This document shows, one piece after another, positions 26,608-33,650 of a DNA stretch of 40,711 nucleotides. The translations under genes were made by a program, and so were the position numbers. Below the pieces are notes generated by a model. The model was not told the origin of the DNA. It saw only the letters and a program-made list of their open reading frames with translations, and ran no database searches. The stretch lies in assembly GCA_022564545.1 (NCBI GenBank), contig JADFLG010000011.1:1-40711 (forward strand), written 5' to 3'. The first letter of the stretch is position 1. Each line of letters begins with the position of its first letter. Source of the stretch: Chloroflexota bacterium (lineage in GTDB: Bacteria; Chloroflexota; Dehalococcoidia; Lucifugimonadales; Lucifugimonadaceae).

Positions 26608-27408
26608 TCAGTTCATTCGGATTCCGCCATCGACGTTCAGGGCCTGACCGGTAATTGACCTCGCCCTGTCTGATGCCAGAAATGCCACCGCGTTACCCAC
26701 GTCCTCAGGGGTCTGTTCACGGCCCAGTGGCACCGCGTCCGACACGGCCCGCTCAAACACCTGGCGTGGGGTCATGCCTGCGTGCTGCTCATCCATCGAA
26801 CTGCGCCACTCGCCGATGCTCTGCCACAGGGGAGTCCATATCAGGCCCGGACACACGGCATTGACGTTTATCCCGTGCGGAGCGAGCTTGAACGCCCAGG
26901 CCTGCGACACGTTTATCGCGGCGGCTTTGGAAGCTCCGTACGATGCGAACCCGGGTCGGCCAAGTCGCCCGGCAACTGAGGCAATATTGACGATCTTGCC
27001 GTAACCGCGGTCGGTCATGTATTTCTCGACCGATTGAATCCCGTTGACGATTCCGTATACGTTCACGTCGAACGTGGCCTGCCAGTCGTCGATATTCGGC
27101 GTCTTGCGAGTCGCGAAGCCCGGTGCGCCACCCACGCCGGCATTGTTCACGAGCACGTCGAGCTGGCCGTATCCTTCGAGGGCTGCCTCGACCATGTCGT
27201 CGGTCGACCATTGCTGGGTGACGTCGGTCTCGCAATAGTTGGCCCCGGTCCCGCCTGCCTGGATTTCGGCCACTACTTCACGCGCCGGCTCTTCGTCGAT
27301 GTCGGCGATAATCACGTTCGAGCCGCGGCGGGCCAGCTCGAGCGCGATTCCGCGGCCGATTCCCCTGGCTGCACCGGTGACTATTGCTGTTTTTCCCTCG
27401 AAATCCAT
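26608..27408 (-). CDS. Short-chain dehydrogenase/reductase
   Basis: 266 residues, a classical SDR. The coenzyme motif TGAARGIG is at 11-18, NNAG at 88-91 and the catalytic set S144, Y157, K161 (SYGASKAAAI). The aspartate in IIADID (D36) favours NAD over NADP. It ends in the usual LNVDGGIRMN. It is most similar to its neighbour at 27450-28250: equal length, with the motifs at identical positions, so the two are probably tandem duplicates that have diverged. Substrate unknown; the names given to such proteins (3-oxoacyl reductase and others) are not reliable. Confidence 0.9.
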   Translation of the reverse strand: MDFEGKTAIVTGAARGIGRGIALELARRGSNVIIADIDEEPAREVVAEIQAGGTGANYCETDVTQQWSTDDMVEAALEGYGQLDVLVNNAGVGGAPGFATRKTPNIDDWQATFDVNVYGIVNGIQSVEKYMTDRGYGKIVNIASVAGRLGRPGFASYGASKAAAINVSQAWAFKLAPHGINVNAVCPGLIWTPLWQSIGEWRSSMDEQHAGMTPRQVFERAVSDAVPLGREQTPEDVGNAVAFLASDRARSITGQALNVDGGIRMN

Positions 27409-27449
27409 TTCTATTCGCCAAATATAACGGCAGCAAAAATTCCAGCGCG

Positions 27450-28250
27450 CTAGCGCATGAAGAATCCGCCGTCGACATTGAGCGCCTGACCGGTAATGTT
27501 CTTCGCATCGTCCGATATGAAAAACGCCACCGTATCAGCCACGTCTTCGGGCGTCTGTTCCTTTTTCATGGGGATTCGCTCTTCGATCATCGCATCGAAA
27601 ACCTGCCTGGCTGTCATCCCTTTGTAAGCGGGGTTATCGCGTGCATACCGATCGCCGACCTGTTCCCACATGGGCGTCCAGAGCAGGCCGGGGCAAATCG
27701 CGTTCACCGTAATGTTGAACCGGGCCAGTTCGAGCGCAGTCGCCTGGGTAAGGCTTATGACCGCAGCCTTGGATGCCGAGTAGTGAGGAATCGCAGGGCG
27801 GCCCTCCCTGCCCGCGATCGAGGCGATGTTCACGATTCGCCCGGACCTGCGTTCAGTCATTTGCGGCCGAAACGCCGACGTAACGTTGGACATGCCGATT
27901 ACATTGACCTGGTAGGTCCGCTTCCAGTCCTCTTCTGTCGAAAATGAGCGTTCTTGCCAACCTGGTGCGCCAGCAATGCCGGCGTTATTAATAAGAAAAT
28001 CGGCGGGACCGAGCGTGTCGACCGTCGCCGCCGCGAGCTCCCGGCATGTCTCGACGTCGGTCACGTCAGTCGTAAACGTGGCCGACCGGCCGGATATCTC
28101 TTCGATCTCGGCGGCCGTAACTGCCGCTGCCTCTTCGTTGATATCGGCGATCATGATGGCGGCGCCCCGATCGGCCAATTTCAACGCGATCACCCGGCCG
28201 ATGCCGGTCGCGCCGCCGGTAACCACCGCCACCTTGCCCGTAAGTTTCAA
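27450..28250 (-). CDS. Short-chain dehydrogenase/reductase (paralogue)
   Basis: 266 residues from a TTG start at 28250. TGGATGIG is at 11-18 and the catalytic residues S144, Y157 and K161 (HYSASKAAVI) are all present; IMIADIN carries the NAD-selecting acidic residue. It is first of a two-gene minus-strand operon with the SDR at 26608, 41 bp apart. It ends LNVDGGFFMR. The substrate cannot be inferred. Confidence 0.9.
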   Translation of the reverse strand: MKLTGKVAVVTGGATGIGRVIALKLADRGAAIMIADINEEAAAVTAAEIEEISGRSATFTTDVTDVETCRELAAATVDTLGPADFLINNAGIAGAPGWQERSFSTEEDWKRTYQVNVIGMSNVTSAFRPQMTERRSGRIVNIASIAGREGRPAIPHYSASKAAVISLTQATALELARFNITVNAICPGLLWTPMWEQVGDRYARDNPAYKGMTARQVFDAMIEERIPMKKEQTPEDVADTVAFFISDDAKNITGQALNVDGGFFMR

Positions 28251-28401
28251 CTCGCCACCATGCTCGCTGTTGTGAAATTCCTACCGCTTTCGGGCCGGGA
28301 TTATACTTGCAATCCGTTGATTTCGGAGCATGCGCAGGTGATTTTTATGTCTGCGAAGAAAGTTCAAAGGTGCTGACTTTGCGTACAAATGGCGGCTTAT
28401 C

Positions 28402-28773
28402 TTGACCGTTTCCAGGAAACAGGCACTTGAATACGGGTACAGGCTGCTCGGTAGTCCGCGCTCTCATTTGCGGGTTGAATTGAACCAGGATAAAAGCGGA
28501 GTCAGTGTTACTCACAAGGGGCGCGTAATCACCCGGGTGTACCTTAACCGCAGCGGAATGAACGCGGCCGTCGCCATGTCGGAAGCGATGGCGATCAAAC
28601 TCCCCGCACTCGGAAAGAGCAACAGCGGTCTTGTATCGACCGGCCTGCTCTACCGCGTGCTGGCAATTTCGCAGCTGGACTTTCGCAACCCCACTGCGTA
28701 CGAGCTGGCCGGAACGCTCGTCGATGAAGCGATATCCATGCAGCGGGGCGGTGCCACCACATCCGGGGTGTGA
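28402..28773 (+). CDS. Hypothetical protein
   Basis: 123 residues from a TTG at 28402, without a good ribosome site. It appears alpha/beta and basic at its start (SRKQALEYGYRLLGSPRSHL) and has the regular composition of a real protein, but I do not recognise it. Upstream, ATG at 28347 with CAGGTGA 6 nt ahead opens a nine-codon frame ending at TGA, one frame away from this one. The true start may therefore have been lost by a frameshift. It is followed directly by the family 2 tandem array. Confidence 0.5.
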   Translation: MTVSRKQALEYGYRLLGSPRSHLRVELNQDKSGVSVTHKGRVITRVYLNRSGMNAAVAMSEAMAIKLPALGKSNSGLVSTGLLYRVLAISQLDFRNPTAYELAGTLVDEAISMQRGGATTSGV

Positions 28774-28790
28774 CCCGCCTGCGTTTTTAG

Positions 28791-28979
28791 CGCCGGGCGT
28801 GCGAGGCGCACTTGGGCGCCGCGCGAGCTCCGCGGGGCACGCCAGGGCAAGGGTTCGCCGGGCGTGCGAGGCGCACTTGGGCGCCGCGCGAGCTCCGCGG
28901 GGCACACCAGGGCAAGGGTTCGCCGGGCGTGCGAGGCGCACTTGGGCGCCGCGCCAGTTCCGCGGGGCACGCCAGGGCC
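28791..28979 (+). repeat. Tandem array of family 2 repeat, 2.9 copies of 65 bp
   Basis: Units run 28791-28855, 28856-28920 and 28921-28979, each beginning CGCCGGGCGTGCGAGGCGCA. Units 1 and 2 differ at one position and unit 3 at a few, so amplification is recent. The array is very GC-rich, non-coding and self-complementary within the unit (GCGCCGCGCGAGCTCCGCGG). Confidence 0.9.
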
Positions 28980-29111
28980 GGTCGGACAATTTATGCCGAT
29001 ATCCCCGACTGCACGCGCCGGGCAATTTTAGAATGCGTAAATTAAGCTAATATCCTTCTGGCGGGCAGTACTTCTGGCTGGCTGCCAGCATCCACTGGCT
29101 GGGAACACCCA

Positions 29112-29528
29112 TTGGCCGACCCCCTGATTTCAACCGCTGTAGCCGGGCACGAATTTGGCCCGTATGACGTTACGATTCCTGCTGAACGCGCCGACGCTTA
29201 TGCAAAAGCGGTCGGAGGCGACGAGTCACCTGACTACGGCAACCACCTGGCACCGATGATGGTGATTGCTGCGGCGCTGACCGAACTCATTGGCGACCTT
29301 GGACTTTTCACTGGCGGTCTCCAGACTGTGCATGCCGGGCAGGAAGTTAGCTGGGAGAGGGCAATCGAGATTGGTGAGAAAGTCGAGGCAAGTGGCAGGC
29401 TCGTGGCAAGCTCGGTCCGGCGCGGCAACCATTTCGCCACGATCGCGGTCTCGTACACAGACGCGGCAGGGACCGAGATCGGCACCTCTTCAACAACTAT
29501 AATCGTGACCGGGGAGCTTCCCCGATGA
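29112..29528 (+). CDS. MaoC-like dehydratase, non-catalytic (HadA-like) subunit
   Basis: 138 residues from a TTG at 29112, preceded by GGGA. It has the hot-dog fold pattern of the FAS1-type dehydratase region (FGPYDVTIPAERADAYAKAV, then VHAGQEVSWERAI). It lacks the hydratase motif G-D-x-N-P-x-H, reading GGDESPDYGNH there, so it is probably the partner subunit. It overlaps the next gene by 4 bp. The arrangement parallels HadA with HadB, the 3-hydroxyacyl-ACP dehydratase of mycobacterial FAS-II. That parallel is structural, inferred from sequence. Confidence 0.8.
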   Translation: MADPLISTAVAGHEFGPYDVTIPAERADAYAKAVGGDESPDYGNHLAPMMVIAAALTELIGDLGLFTGGLQTVHAGQEVSWERAIEIGEKVEASGRLVASSVRRGNHFATIAVSYTDAAGTEIGTSSTTIIVTGELPR

Positions 29529-29956
29529 GCCGGGGTATTTCCGATCGAGTAGTGGGCGACGCGCTCAGCGGGTTCGAGCGCCTGGTGACACAGGACCGCG
29601 TAAACGCCTACGCTGAGGCTTCGGGCGACCACAACCCTATTCATCTCGACGAAGCCTACGCATCGACATCCCAGTTCGGCACACGAATCGCACACGGCAT
29701 GCTCAGCCTCGCGCTGGTGGCCGAAATGCTCGCGATCGAATTTCCAAACACCTGGCACTCCGGGGGGAAAATCAAGGTGAGGTTCACCGCACCGATCTTT
29801 CCCGGTGAAACCGTGACCACGTATGGCGAGATAACTTCTATCGACGTAATTGGCGACGAAACAGGCGGGATCCGGATCGCAACCTGCACTGTGGGGTGTA
29901 AAAAGCCCGATGGTACGGACGCTGTCACCGGGCGAGCGACAGTGCCGTTGGAATAA
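29525..29956 (+). CDS. MaoC-like dehydratase, catalytic (HadB-like) subunit
   Basis: 143 residues. The hydratase-2 motif is intact: YAEASGDHNPIHLDEAYA, giving the catalytic pair D35 and H40. It would dehydrate a 3-hydroxyacyl thioester to the enoyl form. Start ATG 29525 overlaps the upstream stop (ATGA). Together with fabG and the enoyl-reductase-like gene downstream it supplies three of the four steps of an elongation cycle; no ketosynthase is in the window. Confidence 0.88.
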   Translation: MSRGISDRVVGDALSGFERLVTQDRVNAYAEASGDHNPIHLDEAYASTSQFGTRIAHGMLSLALVAEMLAIEFPNTWHSGGKIKVRFTAPIFPGETVTTYGEITSIDVIGDETGGIRIATCTVGCKKPDGTDAVTGRATVPLE

Positions 29957-30028
29957 GATGAACTACTGCCCTGAACAAGTTTTGGGACACAGGTCGCGTG
30001 CCGGTAAACCAGTAAGTCAGGTCAGATA

Positions 30029-31045
30029 ATGACGGGAATTCCCCAGGGCATAACTCGAATAGCTCTCGATGCCATGGGCGGCGACCACGGTCCCGCGGTT
30101 ACTGTCCCTGCCGCACTGAAAGCGATTGAAAAAGACGGGGTCGCAATCTCCCTGGTCGGCGACAGGGCGGCAATTCAAGCAGAACTCGACAAGTTCGACA
30201 GCCCGGCGAAGAAGCTGGCGCAGGTCGTGCCAGCTCAGGGCGTGGTTGAAGAAAGTGAAAGCCCCGCCCTTGCCTATCGCTCCAGGCGACGTGCATCTGT
30301 CTTTGTTTCGGCAGAGGTTGTAAAGGCGGGAAAAGCTGACGGGTTCGTCAGCATGGGGTCGACTGGCGCAACGATCACAGCGGCCACATTGGTCTTTGGA
30401 ACGCTGGACGGTATCGACCGGGGCGCACTGGGTGGCCCGATAGTTGGCTATGCGCCGAACACGGTAATCATTGACCTCGGCACCAATGTCGATACCCGCC
30501 CCGGGCTGCTGGTCGATTTTGCAGCGCTCGGCAATATCATATCGAAATTGATCTACAAAAATGAGAACCCGCGTATCGCCCTGTTGAGCGTCGGGTCTGA
30601 AGAGGGCAAAGGCAACGCCCTGGTGAAGGAAACGACCGAGTTACTGGCGTCGACCGACCTCAACTTCATCGGAAACATCGAACCAAACGACCTGCCGGCA
30701 GGCAAGGCAGAGGTTGTGCTGTGCGACGGCTTTGTCGGTAACGTGATCCTCAAGCTGACAGAGGGTCTCGGCGATGCCGTGGTAAGTCATGTGAAGGAAA
30801 TCCTCGGTGATACAGAGGAGAGCGAAAATCTCTCAAATGCAATTTTTCAGCGGATGAATATTCTTGAAGCATTCGGAGGCGGCCCGCTTCTCGGAGTGAA
30901 CGGCCTGGCCATCGTCGGCCACGGAGCATCGGGTGTAAACGCAATTGCAAACGCCATCGGAACCGCAAAGTACGTAATTGACACCGGATTGATTGGTGCA
31001 CAGCAGGCCGAACTCGACAGAATAAGAGCGGCAGTTAACGATTAG
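30029..31045 (+). CDS. plsX: Phosphate acyltransferase PlsX
   Basis: 338 residues. PlsX converts acyl-ACP and phosphate to acyl-phosphate for glycerol-3-phosphate acylation. Signature stretches are IALDAMGGDHGP (at residues 11-22), GSTGAT, the NVD loop in IIDLGTNVD, ALLSVGSEEGKGN and the C-terminal GVNGLAIVGHG. AGGTCAG stands before the ATG. It lies between the dehydratase pair and fabG, the common plsX-fab grouping. Confidence 0.95.
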   Translation: MTGIPQGITRIALDAMGGDHGPAVTVPAALKAIEKDGVAISLVGDRAAIQAELDKFDSPAKKLAQVVPAQGVVEESESPALAYRSRRRASVFVSAEVVKAGKADGFVSMGSTGATITAATLVFGTLDGIDRGALGGPIVGYAPNTVIIDLGTNVDTRPGLLVDFAALGNIISKLIYKNENPRIALLSVGSEEGKGNALVKETTELLASTDLNFIGNIEPNDLPAGKAEVVLCDGFVGNVILKLTEGLGDAVVSHVKEILGDTEESENLSNAIFQRMNILEAFGGGPLLGVNGLAIVGHGASGVNAIANAIGTAKYVIDTGLIGAQQAELDRIRAAVND

Positions 31046-31085
31046 ACGTCCTGCACAATTTGCAGGGCACCACGAGGGTTAAATA

Positions 31086-31832
31086 TTGAACGGCAATACG
31101 GCACGAAGTGCGCTCGTAACGGGGGGATCTCGCGGAATCGGTCGAGCAACCGCAATTCGACTGGCAGCAAACGGACACCGCGTCGCCGTCAACTACAACA
31201 CGCATCCCGATGAAGCCAAAATGGTCGTCGAAGAAATACGCGCAGCAGGCGGCACCGCAGTTGCTGTTGGAGGCAACATTGCCGAAAAGACCAGTGCTGT
31301 ATCGATGATCGAGGCGGCCGAGGCGGAACACGGGCCTATCGAGATTCTTATCAACAACGCCGGGGTCATCAGCGATTCCCTGTTGCTGAGGATGAAAGAC
31401 GAGCAGTTCGAACACACGATGCAAACGAACATGTTCGGAACGTACTACTGCACCCACAGGGTGTTGCCGGGGATGGTCAGGGCACGCTGGGGCCGAATCA
31501 TCAACATCTCGTCTGTGGTGGGTATGCGCGGGAATATCGGGCAGTCGAACTACTCGGCTTCCAAGGCCGCTGTCTTCGGCTTCACGCAGTCGATCGCGAA
31601 AGAAGTCGCCACACGAAATATCACCGTGAACGCCGTGTGCCCCGGCTATATAACTACGGCCACTTCTGCCGCCATCTCCGACAAACAGAAGCAGACAGTC
31701 ATGACCTGGATCCCGCAGGGGCGGTTCGGCGAACCGGACGAGGTGGCTCCCATGATCGTGTTCCTGACGACCGACGAGGCGCAGTACATCACGGGCGATA
31801 TCATCCGCGTCGACGGCGGAATGGCTATCTAG
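31086..31832 (+). CDS. fabG: 3-oxoacyl-ACP reductase FabG
   Basis: 248 residues from a TTG at 31086, with CGAGGG 8 nt upstream. SDR motifs: TGGSRGIG at 12-19, NNAG at 90-93, and the catalytic S142-S143, Y156 and K160. The FabG-type end (YITGDIIRVDGGMAI) and the plsX context support the 3-oxoacyl-ACP step over other SDR roles. It should prefer NADPH, as other FabG proteins do. Confidence 0.88.
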   Translation: MNGNTARSALVTGGSRGIGRATAIRLAANGHRVAVNYNTHPDEAKMVVEEIRAAGGTAVAVGGNIAEKTSAVSMIEAAEAEHGPIEILINNAGVISDSLLLRMKDEQFEHTMQTNMFGTYYCTHRVLPGMVRARWGRIINISSVVGMRGNIGQSNYSASKAAVFGFTQSIAKEVATRNITVNAVCPGYITTATSAAISDKQKQTVMTWIPQGRFGEPDEVAPMIVFLTTDEAQYITGDIIRVDGGMAI

Positions 31833-31908
31833 TTTCGCTGAACGCGGCAGACTGGCGGTCGTTCAGCAATTGGCGAGAGCCTAGCGTGCGATTGGACATC
31901 AAGTTAAG

Positions 31909-32685
31909 TTGAGCGATTCAAGTGCGACCGGAAAACGCCTGAAAGGCAAGATCGCGCTCGTGACGGGCGGATCGCGTGGCATCGGTCGGGCCATCGCACT
32001 GGAACTGGGCAGACGCGGCGCGACCGTCATCATCAATTACCTGAAGAATCACGCCGCTGCCAGAACGACGATAGAAGAACTGGAAGCTCTTGGTGTCGAG
32101 TGCGCGCGCATCAAAGCTCATGTGGGCGACGAGGCTGCAGTCGAAGCCCTCGTCGACAAGGTCGAAGCGCAATTCGGGCGCCTGGATATCCTGATCAACA
32201 ACGCTGCGTCCGGGGTGATGCGCACGGCGTCGGAACTCAAGGCCAAACACTGGGACTGGACCATGGACGTCAACGCACGTGGTCCGTGGCTGCTATCGGT
32301 GGCTGCGGCCCGACTCATGCCCGAAGGGGGCCGGATCATCAATCTCTCCAGTCCCGGAGCAAGCCGTGTGCTGCCCGCCTACTTCGCCGTGGGTGTTTCA
32401 AAGGCCGCGATCGAAGCCGTTACCCGATACCTTGCGGTCGAGTTGGGGGCAAAAGGGATATCGGTAAACACCGTTTCGGCCGGTTACGTGATGACCGACG
32501 CCATTGACGCGTTCCCCGACGAACTCGGAGTCAGGGAGATAGCCACACATCCGACGCCTGCCGGGCGAGTCATTACGCCAGCCGACGTTTCAAACGTCGT
32601 CGCAATGCTGTGCGGCAGCGATGCCGATATGATCCGCGGACAGGTGATCGTCGTCGATGGCGGAGAGTCGCTTCAACTCAGGTAG
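31909..32685 (+). CDS. fabL: FabL-type enoyl-ACP reductase (divergent SDR)
   Basis: 258 residues from a TTG at 31909; the ribosome site is weak. [12 protein letters not shown] is the coenzyme loop. The active site reads [20 protein letters not shown], with Y158 and K165 six residues apart. This Y-x6-K spacing marks enoyl-ACP reductases, and the VGVSKAA-x-E-A-(V/L)-TRYLAVEL block is typical of FabL (enoyl-ACP reductase III) rather than FabI. It would complete the reductive half of fatty-acid elongation after fabG. FabL-like SDRs of other function exist, so the enzyme assignment is moderate. Confidence 0.72.
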   Translation: MSDSSATGKRLKGKIALVTGGSRGIGRAIALELGRRGATVIINYLKNHAAARTTIEELEALGVECARIKAHVGDEAAVEALVDKVEAQFGRLDILINNAASGVMRTASELKAKHWDWTMDVNARGPWLLSVAAARLMPEGGRIINLSSPGASRVLPAYFAVGVSKAAIEAVTRYLAVELGAKGISVNTVSAGYVMTDAIDAFPDELGVREIATHPTPAGRVITPADVSNVVAMLCGSDADMIRGQVIVVDGGESLQLR

Positions 32686-32705
32686 CAGTGGGTTATGATG
32701 GGGCC

Positions 32706-32774
32706 TGCCCTGGTGTGCCCCGCAGAGTTCCCTGCGCACGCAACTGCCCCGGTGCAATCGGGTTACGCCCGGCG
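32706..32774 (-). repeat. Dispersed repeat, family 2, reverse copy
   Basis: Begins TGCCCTGGTGTGCCCCGCAG and ends ACGCCCGGCG, the reverse complement of the 28791 unit with an altered centre. It lies just after the FabL-like gene, where GGGGC and GCCCC could pair in a terminator-like stem. Confidence 0.55.
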
Positions 32775-32892
32775 CTAGCGCAATGTCTCCAGATGGGTTG
32801 CGATTAGCAATCGGCCATGATGCCAGACTCTGCTGCGATTTGTGCAAAATTCAGATAGATCTTGGCTACGCTATTGATTTCGGAGGTGCGCT

Positions 32893-33576
32893 GTGGCCGA
32901 CGAACAGACCCTTGGCAGGGTGTATCACGCGATAATGTCGGGGTTCGTCGAGAACGGACGGGCACCGCACTATACCGAATTGGCCGTCGCGTTCGGAGTA
33001 ACAGCCGAGGCGGCGTTTGAACTTCAACGAGGCATGCTCGACGAATTTGGGGGGCCTCATTGGGCTGACCCTGGAAGTGGTCTGATCGCGTGTTTTGATC
33101 CCTTTTCCAACATCCCCACGCAGTACCGTATTTCGATCGACGGTGAACAAAAATGGTACGGCGAATGAGGTCTCGCTTCGCTGGCCGTGAGCTGGCTATT
33201 TCCAGGACAGGAGATACACATCGACGCAACTTGCCTCGATTGTCTTGAGCCGATATTCGTCCGCATGCGAGACGGCGAGGTTCTAGAAGCTGACCCGACG
33301 ACGATTGTTGGGCATCAGAACATTTCCTCTTCACAGGAAGGTGTCACATGGCCCGATAGGTGAAGCCAGATGAATCTCTTCCGGTCGGAAGAACACGCAA
33401 AAGCTTGGTCGAAGTACTCTCCAGACTCGACCGAGCGGACGATGCCAGTGGCGAAATACGCAAGGCATTTCGGTACCGATTACCAGCGTCTGAGGCTCGA
33501 TCCGGACTACTTCGTCAATCGAATGGAATTACAGAAAAAAAGAGACGCCCAGCGCGCAGCCATCGAGAACGATTAG
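32893..33576 (+). CDS. MerB-like protein with two in-frame TGA codons, putative double selenoprotein
   Basis: A single frame from GTG 32893 (GGAGG 6 nt upstream) to TAG 33574-33576 gives 227 residues if TGA at 33166 (codon 92) and 33361 (codon 157) are read through. Before codon 92: a winged-helix-like N-domain (APHYTELAVAFGVTAEAAFE), then CFDPFSNIPTQYRISIDG and WYGE. Organomercurial-lyase relatives have WYGNCAWD there, so TGA replaces the catalytic Cys (C96 in plasmid MerB). After codon 157 comes SQMNLFRSEEHAKAW, where relatives have Cys-S-T-I-N-F-F-R-S-E-E-H; this TGA replaces C159. The two are 65 codons apart, against 63 in MerB. No other stop interrupts 227 codons. A CLDC pair (about 111-114) lies between. 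The MerB Asp99 position is Ala. Reading as selenocysteine is inferred; the alternative is a pseudogene. Confidence 0.8.
33169..33198 (+). promoter_or_regulatory. SECIS-like hairpin after first TGA
   Basis: Stem TGGCC (33182-33186) with GGCTA (33194-33198), including one G-U pair, and loop GTGAGCT (33187-33193). The loop begins 18 nt after the TGA at 33166-33168, and its first base is G, fitting the bacterial rule of a G among the first loop bases 16-37 nt after the UGA. The stem is short, so this alone is weak. Confidence 0.4.
33364..33392 (+). promoter_or_regulatory. SECIS-like hairpin after second TGA
   Basis: A perfect 6-bp stem, TCTTCC (33377-33382) with GGAAGA (33387-33392), closes a GGTC loop (33383-33386). 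The loop starts 19 nt after the TGA at 33361-33363. In E. coli fdhF the GGUCU loop starts 18 nt after its UGA, so both distance and loop sequence agree well. Confidence 0.6.
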
Positions 33577-33650
33577 TCTCAACCACTTTCTGAAGAGACC
33601 CCGGCCGACCAGAATCCGATCTCAGGTTCAATCAGCTCGATCTGACCTGT

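Noticed and set aside
28791-28979. CRISPR array
   Set aside because: The 65-bp units are contiguous with no unique spacers between them, and there are no cas genes in the window.
32893-33576. Two separate small genes (91 and about 69 residues) instead of one
   Set aside because: Both pieces and the stretch between them lie in one frame and match successive parts of one MerB-like protein, with the breaks at catalytic cysteine positions only.
32893-33576. General UGA reassignment to an amino acid
   Set aside because: UGA ends ccmH, ccmF, hisA, hisF and actB1 in the same window, with the next gene starting at once, so it works as a stop.
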